Of a DNA stretch of 64,000 nt, positions 22,985-34,639 are shown piece after piece. The translations under genes and the position numbers were made by a program. The notes below the pieces were generated by a model. The model saw only the letters and a list, made by a program, of their open reading frames with translations, did not search any database and was not told the origin of the DNA. Numbering within the stretch: position 1 is the stretch's first letter; every line of letters begins with the position of its first letter. The DNA is from Crossaster papposus (lineage: Eukaryota > Echinodermata > Asteroidea > Velatida > Solasteridae): the NCBI GenBank assembly GCA_037893245.1, contig JBAIAA010000030.1, forward strand, positions 620,001-684,000, given 5' to 3'.

Positions 22985-25358
22985 AAAATTAGCAATTTGA
23001 CCCTGGGCATGATTTGTTAGTATTTTATTTCGATTTTCTGAAAATGTTAACGTTAACACACGCGTTTCAAATTCGCCATAGGTTTGTGCACACAATCCCC
23101 GCCCACAAATAAGGGCATGAAGGAAAGCATGCCCCGGGAAGGGGCTGGGTGTTAGGAGATAGAGGGGGGCCTCCAGAAATGGCAAAATTAGCAATTTGAC
23201 CAGGGGCATGCTTTGTTAGTATTTTATTTCGATTTTCTGAAAATGTTAACGTTAACACACGCGTTTCAAATTCGCCATAGGTTTGTGCACACAATCCCCG
23301 CCCACAAATAAGGGCATGAAGGAAAGCATGCCCCGGGAAGGGGCTGGGTGTTAGGAGATAGAGGGGGGCTTCCAGGAATGGCAAAATTAGCAATTTGACC
23401 CGGGGCATGCTTTGTTAGTATTTTATTTCGATTTTCTGAACATTTTAACGTTAACACACGCGTTTCAAATTCGCCATAGGTTTGTGCACACAATCCCCGC
23501 CCACAAATAAGGGAATGAAGGAAAGCATGCCCCGGGAAGGGGCTGGGTGTTAGGAGATAGAGGGGGGGGGCCTCCAGGAATGGCAAAATTAGCAATTTGA
23601 CCCGGGGCATGCTTTGTTAGTATTTTATTTCGATTTTCTGAAAATTTTAACGTTAACACACGCGTTTCAAATTCGCCATAGGTTTGTGCACAAAATCCCC
23701 GCCCACAAATAAGGATATGAAGGAAAGCATGCCCCGGGAAGGGGCTGGGTGTTAGGAGATAGAGGGGGGCCTCCAGGAATGGCAAAATTAGCAATTTGAC
23801 CCGGGGCATGCTTTGTTAGTATTTTATTTCGATTTTCTGTACATTTTAACGTTAACACACGCGTTTCAAATTTGCCATAGGTTTGTGCACACAATCCCCG
23901 CCCACAAATAAGGGCATGAAGGAAAGCATGCCCCGGGAAGGGGCTGGGTGTTAGGAGATAGAGGGGTCCTCCAGGAATGGCAAAATTAGCAATTTGACCC
24001 GGGGCATGCTTTGTTAGTATTTTATTTCGATTTTCTGAAAATTGTAACGTTAACACACGCGTTTCAAATTCGCCATAGGTTTGTGCACACAATCCCCGCC
24101 CACAAATAAGGGCATGAAGGAAAGCATGCCCCGGGAAGGGGCTGGGTGTTAGGAGATAGAGGGGGGCCTCCAGGAATGGCAACATTAGCAATTTGACCCG
24201 GGGCATGCTTTGTTAGTATTTTATTTCGATTTTCTTAAAATTTTAACGTTAACACACGCGTTTCAAATTCGCCATAGGTTTGTGCACACAATCTCCGCCC
24301 ACAAATAAGGGCATGAAGGAAAGCATGCCCCGGAAAGGGGCTGGGTGTTAGGAGATAGAGGGGGGCCTCCAGGAATGGCAAAATTAGCAATTTGACCCGG
24401 GGCATGCTTTGTTAGTATTTTATTTCGATTTTCTGAAAATTGTAACGTTAACACACGCGTTTCAAATTCGCCATAGGTTTGTGCACACAATCCCCGCCCA
24501 CAAATAAGGGCATGAAGGAAAGCATGCCCCGGGAAGGGGCTGGGTGTTAGGAGATAGAGGGGGGCCTCCAGGAATGGCAAAATTAGCAATTTGACCCGGG
24601 GCATGCTTTGTTAGTATTTTATTTCGATTTTCTTAAAATTTTAACGTTAACACACGCGTTTCAAATTCGCCATAGGTTTGTGCACACAATCCCCGCCCAC
24701 AAATAAGAGCATGAAGGAAAGCATGCCCCGGGAAGGGGCTGGGTGTTAGGAGATAGAGGGGGGCCTCCAGGAATGGCAAAATTAGCAATTTGACCCGGGG
24801 CATGCTTTGTTAGTATTTTATTTCGATTTTCTGAAAATGTTAACGTTAACACACGCGTTTCAAATTCGCCATAGCTTTGTGTACACAATCCCCGCCCACA
24901 AATAAGGGCATGAAGGAAAGCATGCCCCGGGAAGGGGCTGGGTGTTAGGAGATAGAGGGGGGCCTCCAGGAATGGTAAAATTAGCAATTTTAGTATTTTA
25001 TTTCGATTTTCTGAAAAATGTAACGTTAACACACGCGTTTTAAATTCGCCATAGGTTTGTGCACACAATCCCCGCCCACAAATAAGGGCATGAAGGAAAG
25101 CATGCCCCGGGAAGGGGCTGGGTGTTAGGAGATAGAGGGGGGGGGCCTCCAGGAATGGCAAAATTAGCAATTTGACCCGGGGCATGCTTTGTTAGTATTT
25201 TATTTCGATTTTCTGAAAATTTTAACGTTAACACACGCGTTTCAAATTCGCCATAGGTTTGTGCACAAAATCCCCGCCCACAAATAAGGGCATGAAGGAA
25301 AGCATGCTCCGGGAAGGGGCTGGGTGTTAGGAGATAGAGGGGGGCCTCCAGGAATGGC
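22985..25358 (-). repeat. 2,374-bp 12-mer HOR, copy 1
   Basis: From about 22,985 to about 28,300 the sequence repeats itself at a constant lag of 2,374 bp. Markers in this copy: CCTGGGCATGATTTG (about 23,003), CCAGAAATGG (23,174), GGGCTTCC (23,367), GGGAATGAAGG (23,513), a nine-base G-run, GCACAAAATCC (23,689), AAGGATATG (23,713), GGGGTCCTCC (23,967) and the 19-bp deletion at 24,989. Twelve monomers, one of them 180 bp and one 198 bp, account for the length. Confidence 0.88.
24980..24999 (-). repeat. 19-bp deletion monomer, copy 3
   Basis: Same joint, 2,175 bp from copy 2, with the GGTAAAATTAG variant. Confidence 0.9.
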
Positions 25359-27732
25359 AAAATTAGCAATTTGACCCTGGGCATGATTTGTTAGTATTTT
25401 ATTTCGATTTTCTGAAAATGTTAACGTTAACACACGCGTTTCAAATTCGCCATAGGTTTGTGCACACAATCCCCGCCCACAAATAAGGGCATGAAGGAAA
25501 GCATGCCCCGGGAAGGGGCTGGGTGTTAGGAGATAGAGGGGGGCCTCCAGAAATGGCAAAATTAGCAATTTGACCAGGGGCATGCTTTGTTAGTATTTTA
25601 TTTCGATTTTCTGAAAATGTTAACGTTAACACACGCGTTTCAAATTCGCCATAGGTTTGTGCACACAATCCCCGCCCACAAATAAGGGCATGAAGGAAAG
25701 CATGCCCCGGGAAGGGGCTGGGTGTTAGGAGATAGAGGGGGGCTTCCAGGAATGGCAAAATTAGCAATTTGACCCGGGGCATGCTTTGTTAGTATTTTAT
25801 TTCGATTTTCTGAACATTTTAACGTTAACACACGCGTTTCAAATTCGCCATAGGTTTGTGCACACAATCCCCGCCCACAAATAAGGGAATGAAGGAAAGC
25901 ATGCCCCGGGAAGGGGCTGGGTGTTAGGAGATAGAGGGGGGGGGCCTCCAGGAATGGCAAAATTAGCAATTTGACCCGGGGCATGCTTTGTTAGTATTTT
26001 ATTTCGATTTTCTGAAAATTTTAACGTTAACACACGCGTTTCAAATTCGCCATAGGTTTGTGCACAAAATCCCCGCCCACAAATAAGGATATGAAGGAAA
26101 GCATGCCCCGGGAAGGGGCTGGGTGTTAGGAGATAGAGGGGGGCCTCCAGGAATGGCAAAATTAGCAATTTGACCCGGGGCATGCTTTGTTAGTATTTTA
26201 TTTCGATTTTCTGTACATTTTAACGTTAACACACGCGTTTCAAATTTGCCATAGGTTTGTGCACACAATCCCCGCCCACAAATAAGGGCATGAAGGAAAG
26301 CATGCCCCGGGAAGGGGCTGGGTGTTAGGAGATAGAGGGGTCCTCCAGGAATGGCAAAATTAGCAATTTGACCCGGGGCATGCTTTGTTAGTATTTTATT
26401 TCGATTTTCTGAAAATTGTAACGTTAACACACGCGTTTCAAATTCGCCATAGGTTTGTGCACACAATCCCCGCCCACAAATAAGGGCATGAAGGAAAGCA
26501 TGCCCCGGGAAGGGGCTGGGTGTTAGGAGATAGAGGGGGGCCTCCAGGAATGGCAACATTAGCAATTTGACCCGGGGCATGCTTTGTTAGTATTTTATTT
26601 CGATTTTCTTAAAATTTTAACGTTAACACACGCGTTTCAAATTCGCCATAGGTTTGTGCACACAATCTCCGCCCACAAATAAGGGCATGAAGGAAAGCAT
26701 GCCCCGGAAAGGGGCTGGGTGTTAGGAGATAGAGGGGGGCCTCCAGGAATGGCAAAATTAGCAATTTGACCCGGGGCATGCTTTGTTAGTATTTTATTTC
26801 GATTTTCTGAAAATTGTAACGTTAACACACGCGTTTCAAATTCGCCATAGGTTTGTGCACACAATCCCCGCCCACAAATAAGGGCATGAAGGAAAGCATG
26901 CCCCGGGAAGGGGCTGGGTGTTAGGAGATAGAGGGGGGCCTCCAGGAATGGCAAAATTAGCAATTTGACCCGGGGCATGCTTTGTTAGTATTTTATTTCG
27001 ATTTTCTTAAAATTTTAACGTTAACACACGCGTTTCAAATTCGCCATAGGTTTGTGCACACAATCCCCGCCCACAAATAAGAGCATGAAGGAAAGCATGC
27101 CCCGGGAAGGGGCTGGGTGTTAGGAGATAGAGGGGGGCCTCCAGGAATGGCAAAATTAGCAATTTGACCCGGGGCATGCTTTGTTAGTATTTTATTTCGA
27201 TTTTCTGAAAATGTTAACGTTAACACACGCGTTTCAAATTCGCCATAGCTTTGTGTACACAATCCCCGCCCACAAATAAGGGCATGAAGGAAAGCATGCC
27301 CCGGGAAGGGGCTGGGTGTTAGGAGATAGAGGGGGGCCTCCAGGAATGGTAAAATTAGCAATTTTAGTATTTTATTTCGATTTTCTGAAAAATGTAACGT
27401 TAACACACGCGTTTTAAATTCGCCATAGGTTTGTGCACACAATCCCCGCCCACAAATAAGGGCATGAAGGAAAGCATGCCCCGGGAAGGGGCTGGGTGTT
27501 AGGAGATAGAGGGGGGGGGCCTCCAGGAATGGCAAAATTAGCAATTTGACCCGGGGCATGCTTTGTTAGTATTTTATTTCGATTTTCTGAAAATTTTAAC
27601 GTTAACACACGCGTTTCAAATTCGCCATAGGTTTGTGCACAAAATCCCCGCCCACAAATAAGGGCATGAAGGAAAGCATGCTCCGGGAAGGGGCTGGGTG
27701 TTAGGAGATAGAGGGGGGCCTCCAGGAATGGC
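25359..27732 (-). repeat. 2,374-bp 12-mer HOR, copy 2
   Basis: Repeats every marker of copy 1 at +2,374 (GGGGTCCTCC at 26,341, 19-bp deletion at 27,363). At the markers I compared I saw no differences, so the two copies look very recently duplicated or homogenised. A partial third copy runs from 27,733 to about 28,300, where a G-run of nine becomes six and the order changes. Confidence 0.88.
27354..27373 (-). repeat. 19-bp deletion monomer, copy 4
   Basis: Same joint, 2,374 bp from copy 3, marking the second full 12-mer unit. Confidence 0.9.
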
Positions 27733-28300
27733 AAAATTAGCAATTTGACCCTGGGCATGATTTGTTAGTATTTTATTTCGATTTTCTGAAAATGTTAACG
27801 TTAACACACGCGTTTCAAATTCGCCATAGGTTTGTGCACACAATCCCCGCCCACAAATAAGGGCATGAAGGAAAGCATGCCCCGGGAAGGGGCTGGGTGT
27901 TAGGAGATAGAGGGGGGCCTCCAGAAATGGCAAAATTAGCAATTTGACCAGGGGCATGCTTTGTTAGTATTTTATTTCGATTTTCTGAAAATGTTAACGT
28001 TAACACACGCGTTTCAAATTCGCCATAGGTTTGTGCACACAATCCCCGCCCACAAATAAGGGCATGAAGGAAAGCATGCCCCGGGAAGGGGCTGGGTGTT
28101 AGGAGATAGAGGGGGGCTTCCAGGAATGGCAAAATTAGCAATTTGACCCGGGGCATGCTTTGTTAGTATTTTATTTCGATTTTCTGAACATTTTAACGTT
28201 AACACACGCGTTTCAAATTCGCCATAGGTTTGTGCACACAATCCCCGCCCACAAATAAGGGAATGAAGGAAAGCATGCCCCGGGAAGGGGCTGGGTGTTA
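27733..28300 (-). repeat. 2,374-bp 12-mer HOR, partial copy 3
   Basis: Continues the 2,374-bp lag through CCTGGGCATGATTTG, CCAGAAATGG, GGGCTTCC and GGGAATGAAGG, then departs at the G-run near 28,308 into a 398-bp dimer duplication. Confidence 0.8.
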
Positions 28301-29800
28301 GGAGATAGAGGGGGGCCTCCAGGAATGGCAAAATTAGCAATTTGACCCGGGGCATGCTTTGTTAGTATTTTATTTCGATTTTCTGAAAATGTTAACGTTA
28401 ACACACGCGTTTCAAATTCGCCATAGGTTTGTGCACACAATCCCCGCCCACAAATAAGGGCATGAAGGAAAGCATGCCCCGGGAAGGGGCTGGGTGTTAG
28501 GAGATAGAGGGGGGCTTCCAGGAATGGCAAAATTAGCAATTTGACCCGGGGCATGCTTTGTTAGTATTTTATTTCGATTTTCTGAACATTTTAACGTTAA
28601 CACACGCGTTTCAAATTCGCAATAGGTTTGTGCACACAATCCCCGCCCACAAATAAGGGAATGAAGGAAAGCATGCCCCGGGAAGGGGCTGGGTGTTAGG
28701 AGATAGAGGGGGGCCTCCAGGAATGGCAAAATTAGCAATTTGACCCGGGGCATGCTTTGTTAGTATTTTATTTCGATTTTCTGAAAATGTTAACGTTAAC
28801 ACACGCGTTTCAATTTCGCCATAGGTTTGTGCACACAATCCCCGCCCACAAATAAGGGCATGAAGGAAAGCATGCCCCGGGAAGGGGCTGGGTGTTAGGA
28901 GATAGAGGGGGGCCTCCAGGAATGGCAAAATTAGCAATTTGACCCGGGGCATGCTTTGTTAGTATTTTATTTCGATTTTCTGAAAATGTTAACGTTAACA
29001 CACGCGTTTCAATTTTGCCATAGGTTTGTGCACACAATCCCCGCCCACAAATAAGGGCATGAAGGAAAGCATGCCCCGGGAAGGGGCTGGGTGTTAGGAG
29101 ATAGAGGGGGGGCCTCCAGGAATGGCAAAATTAGCAATTTGACCCGGGGCATGCTTTGTTAGTATTTTATTTCGATTTTCTGAAATGTTAACGTTAACAC
29201 ACGCGTTTCAAATTCGCCATAGGTTTGTGCACACAATCCTCGCCCACAAATAAGGGCATGAAGAAAAGCATGCCCCGGGAAGGGGCTGGGTGTTAGGAGA
29301 TAGAGGGGGGCCTCCAGGAATGGCAAAATTAGCAATTTGACCCGGGGCATGCTTTGTTATTATTTTATTTCGATTTTCTGAAAATGTTAACGTTAACACA
29401 CGCGTTTCAATTTCGCCATAGGTTTGTGCACACAATCCCCGCCCACAAATAAGGGCATGAAGGAAAGCATGCCCCGGGAAGGGGCTGGGTGTTAGGAGAT
29501 AAAGGGGGGCCTCCAGGAATGGCAAAATTAGCAATTTGACCCGGGGCATGCTTTGTTAGTATTTTATTTCGATTTTCTGAAAATGTTAACGTTAACACAC
29601 GCGTTTCAATTTTGCCATAGGTTTGTGCACACAATCCCCGCCCACAAATAAGGGCATGAAGGAAAGCATGCCCCGGGAAGGGGCTGGGTGTTAGGAGATA
29701 GAGGGGGGCCTCCAGGAATGGCAAACTTAGCAATTTGACCCGGGGCATGCTTTGTTAGTATTTTATTTCGATTTTCTGAAAATGTTAACGTTAACACACG
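28300..29800 (-). repeat. Local dimer and trimer duplications
   Basis: A 398-bp dimer (GGGCTTCC monomer then GGGAATGAAGG monomer) is repeated at about 28,110-28,310 and 28,510-28,710. To its right, monomers with CAATTTCGCC (28,812 and 29,409) and CAATTTTGCC (about 29,012 and 29,609) recur at about 597 bp (three monomers). These two variants appear nowhere else that I noticed. A seven-base G-run (about 29,106) and a short AAAATG segment (about 29,183) explain shifts in the frame here. Confidence 0.7.
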
Positions 29801-29999
29801 CGTTTCAAATTCGCCATAGGTTTGTGCACACAATCCCCGCCCACAAATAAGGGCATGAAGGAAAGCATGCCCCGGGAAGGGGCTGGGTGTTAGGAGATAG
29901 AGGGGGGCCTCCAGGAATGGCAAAATTAGCAATTTGACCCGGGGCATGCTTTGTTAGTATTTTATTTCGATTTTCTGAAAATTTTAACGTTAACACACG

Positions 30000-30990
30000 C
30001 GTTTCAAATTCGCCATAGGTTTGTGCACAAAATCCCCGCCCACAAATAAGGGCATGAAGGAAAGCATGCTCCGGGAAGGGGCTGGGTGTTAGGAGATAGA
30101 GGGGGGCCTCCAGGAATGGCAAAATTAGCAATTTGACCCTGGGCATGATTTGTTAGTATTTTATTTCGATTTTCTGAAAATGTTAACGTTAACACACGCG
30201 TTTCAAATTCGCCATAGGTTTGTGCACAAAATCCCCGCCCACAAATAAGGGCATGAAGGAAAGCATGCTCCGGGAAGGGGCTGGGTGTTAGGAGATAGAG
30301 GGGGGCCTCCAGGAATGGCAAAATTAGCAATTTGACCCGGGGCATGCTTTGTTAGTATTTTATTTCGATTTTCTGAACATTTTAACGTTAACACACGCGT
30401 TTCAAATTCGCCATAGGTTTGTGCACACAATCCCCGCCCACAAATAAGGGAATGAAGGAAAGCATGCCCCGGGAAGGGGCTGGGTGTTAGGAGATAGAGG
30501 GGGGCCTCCAGGAATGGCAAAATTAGCAATTTGACCCGGGGCATGCTTTGTTAGTATTTTATTTCGATTTTCTGAAAATGTTAACGTTAACACACGCGTT
30601 TCAAATTCGCCATAGGTTTGTGCACACAATCCCCGCCCACAAATAAGGGCATGAAGGAAAGCATGCCCCGGGAAGGGGCTGGGTGTTAGGAGATAGAGGG
30701 GGGCCTCCAGGAATGGCAAAATTAGCAATTTGACCCGGGGCATGCTTTGTTAGTATTTTATTTCGATTTTCTGAAAATTGTAACGTTAACACACGCGTTT
30801 CAAATTCGCCATAGGTTTGTGCACACAATCCCCGCCCACAAATAAGGGCATGAAGGAAAGCATGCCCCGGGAAGGGGCTGGGTGTTAGGAGATAGAGGGG
30901 GGCCTCCATGAATGGCAAAATTAGCAATTTGACCCGGGGCATGCTTTGTTAGTATTTTATTTCGATTTTCTGAAAATGTTAACGTTAACA
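30000..30990 (-). repeat. 13-mer HOR, copy 1 (matching part)
   Basis: Matches 32,586-33,576 at offset 2,586. Shared markers: GCATGCTCCGGG with GCACAAAATCC, GGGAATGAAGG, and CCTCCATGAATGG (30,908 and 33,494). The loss of one base comes from GGGGGTCTCC near 31,300. Another shared variant, the HindIII-site monomer, recurs at 32,051 and 34,638, one base more than this lag. Confidence 0.72.
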
Positions 30991-32585
30991 CACGCGTTTC
31001 AAATTCGCCATAGGTTTGTGCACACAATCCCCGCCCACAAATAAGGGAATGAAGGAAAGCATGCCCCGGGAAGGGGCTGGGTGTTAGGAGATAGAAGGGG
31101 GCCTCCAGGAATGGCAAAATTAGCAATTTGACCCGGGGCATGCTTTGTTAGTATTTTATTTCGATTTTCTGAAAATGTTAACGTTAACACACGCGTTTCA
31201 AATTCGCCATAGGTTTGTGCACACAATCCCCGCCCACAAATAAGGGCATGAAGGAAAGCATGCCCCGGGAAGGGGCTGGGTGTTAGGAGATAGAGGGGGT
31301 CTCCAGGAATGGCAAAATTAGCAATTTGACTTGGGGCATGCTTTGTTAGTATTTTATTTCGATTTTCTGAAAATTGTAACGTTAACACACGCGTTTCAAA
31401 TTCGCCATAGGTTTGTGCACACAATCCCCGCCCACAAATAAGGGCATGAAGGAAAGCATGCCCCGGGAAGGGGCTGGGTGTTAGGAGATAGAGGGGGGCC
31501 TCCAGGAATGGCAAAATTAGCAATTTGACCCGGGGCATGCTTTGTTAGTATTTTATTTCGATTTTCTGAAAATGTTAACGTTAACACACGCGTTTCAAAT
31601 TCGCCATAGGTTTGTGCACACAATCCCCGCCCACAAATAAGGGCATGAAGAAAAGCATGCCCCGGGAAGGGGCTGGGTGTTAGGAGATAGAGGGGGGCCT
31701 CCAGGAATGGCAAAATTAGCAATTTGACCCGGGGCATGCTTTGTTAGTATTTTATTTCGATCTTCTGAAAATTTTAACGTTAACACACGCGTTTCAAATT
31801 CGCCATAGGTTTGTGCACACAATCCCCGCCCACAAATAAGGGCATGAAGGAAAGCATGCCCCGGGACGGGGCTGGGTGTTAGGAGATAGAGGGGGGCCTC
31901 CAGGAATGGCAACATTAGCAATTTGACCCGGGGCATGCTTTGTTAGTATTTTATTTCGATTTTCTGAAAATGTTAACGTTAACACACGCGTTTCAAATTC
32001 GCCATAGGTTTGTGCACACAATCCCCGCCCACAAATAAGGGCATGAAGGAAAGCTTGCCCCGGGAAGGGGCTGTGTGTTAGGAGATAGAGGGGGGCCTCC
32101 AGGAATGGCAAAATTAGCAATTTGACCCGGGGCATGCTTTGTTAGTATTTTATTTCGATTTTCTGAAAATTGTAACGTTAACACACGCGTTTCAAATTCG
32201 CCATAGGTTTGTGCACACAATCCCCGCCCACAAATAAGGGCATGAAGGAAAGCATGCCCCGGGAAGGGGCTGGGTGTTAGGAGATAGAGGGGGGCCTCCA
32301 GGAATGGCAAAATTAGCAATTTGACCCGGGGCATACTTTGTTAGTATTTTATTTTGATTTTCTGAAAATGTTAACGTTAACACACGCGTTTCAAATTCGC
32401 CATAGGTTTGTGCACACAATCCCCGCCCACAAATAAGGGCATGAAGGAAAGCATGCCCCGGGAAGGGGCTGGGTGTTAGGAGATAGAGGGGGGCCTCCAG
32501 GAATGGCAAAATTAGCAATTTGACCCGGGGCATGCTTTGTTAGTATTTTATTTCGATTTTCTGAACATTTTAACGTTAACACACG

Positions 32586-33576
32586 CGTTTCAAATTCGCC
32601 ATAGGTTTGTGCACACAATCCCCGCCCACAAATAAGGGCATGAAGGAAAGCATGCCCCGGGAAGGGGCTGGGTGTTAGGAGATAGAGGGGGGCCTCCAGG
32701 AATGGCAAAATTAGCAATTTGACCCGGGGCATGCTTTGTTAGTATTTTATTTCGACTTTCTGAAAATTTTAACGTTAACACACGCGTTTCAAATTCGCCA
32801 TAGGTTTGTGCACAAAATCCCCGCCCACAAATAAGGGCATGAAGGAAAGCATGCTCCGGGAAGGGGCTGGGTGTTAGGAGATAGAGGGGGGCCTCCAGGA
32901 ATGGCAAAATTAGCAATTTGACCCGGGGCATGCTTTGTTAGTATTTTATTTCGATTTTCTGAACATTTTAACGTTAACACACGCGTTTCAAATTCGCCAT
33001 AGGTTTGTGCACACAATCCCCGCCCACAAATAAGGGAATGAAGGAAAGCATGCCCCGGGAAGGGGCTGGGTGTTAGGAGATAGAGGGGGGCCTCCAGGAA
33101 TGGCAAAATTAGCAATTTGACCCGGGGCATGCTTTGTTAGTATTTTATTTCGATTTTCTGAAAATTTTAACGTTAACACACGCGTTTCAAATTCGCCATA
33201 GGTTTGTGCACACAATCCCCGCCCACAAATAAGGGCATGAAGGAAAGCATGCCCCGGGAAGGGGCTGAGTGTTAGGAGATAGAGGGGGGCCTCCAGGAAT
33301 GGCAAAATTAGCAATTTGACCCGGGGCATGCTTTGTTAGTATTTTATTTCGATTTTCTGAAAATTGTAACGTTAACACACGCGTTTCAAATTCGCCATAG
33401 GTTTGTGCACACAATCCCCGCCCACAAATAAGGGCATGAAGGAAAGCATGCCCCGGGAAGGGGCTGGGTGTTAGGAGATAGATGGGGGCCTCCATGAATG
33501 GCAAAATTAGCAATTTGACCCGGGGCATGCTTTGTTAGTATTTTATTTCGATTTTCTGAAAATGTTAACGTTAACA
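32586..33576 (-). repeat. 13-mer HOR, copy 2 (matching part)
   Basis: Partner of 30,000-30,990. It carries private changes such as GGGGCTGAGTGTT near 33,267 and GATAGATGGGGG near 33,483. Beyond this part the two 13-monomer intervals keep similar but not identical order, so this is an older HOR than the 2,374-bp unit. Confidence 0.7.
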
Positions 33577-34639
33577 CACGCGTTTCAAATTCGCCATAGG
33601 TTTGTGCACACAATCCCCGCCCACAAATAAGGGCATGAAGGAAAGCATGCCCCGGGAAGGGGCTGGGTGTTAGGAGATAGAGGGGGGCCTCCAGGAATGG
33701 CAAAATTAGCAATTTGACCCGGGGCATGCTTTGTTAGTATTTTATTTCGATTTTCTGAAAATTGTAACGTTAACACACGCGTTTCAAATTCGCCATAGGT
33801 TTGTGCACACAATCCCCGCCCACAAATAAGGGCATGAAGGAAAGCATGCCCCGGGAAGGGGCTGGGTGTTAGGAGATAGAGGGGGGCCTCCAGGAATGGC
33901 AAAATTAGCAATTTGACCCGGGGCATGCTTTGTTAGTATTTTATTTCGATTTTCTGAACATTTTAACGTTAACACACGCGTTTCAAATTCGCCATAGGTT
34001 TGTGCACACAATCCCCGCCCACAAATAAGGGAATGAAGAAAAGCATGCCCCGGGAAGGGGCTGGGTGTTAGGAGATAGAGGGGGGCCTCCAGGAATGGCA
34101 AAATTAGCAATTTGACCCGGGGCATGCTTTGTTAGTATTTTATTTCGATTTTCTGAAAATGTTAACGTTAACACACGCATTTCAAATTCGCCATAGGTTT
34201 GTGCACACAATCCCCGCCCACAAATAAGGGCATGAAGGAAAGCATGCCCCGGGAAGGGGCTGGGTGTTAGGAGATAGAGGGGGGCCTCCAGGAATGGCAA
34301 CATTAGCAATTTGACCCGGGGCATGCTTTGTTAGTATTTTATTTCGATTTTCTGAAAATTGTAACGTTAACACACGCGTTTCAAATTCGCCATAGGTTTG
34401 TGCACACAATCCCCGCCCACAAATAAGGGCATGAAGGAAAGCATGCCCCGGGAAGGGGCTGGGTGTTAGGAGATAGAGGGGGGCCTCCAGGAAATGCAAA
34501 ATTAGCAATTTGACCCGGGGCATGCTTTGTTAGTATTTTATTTCGATTTTCTGAAAATGTTAACGTTAACACACGCGTTTCAAATTCGCCATAGGTTTGT
34601 GCACACAATCCCCGCCCACAAATAAGGGCATGAAGGAAA

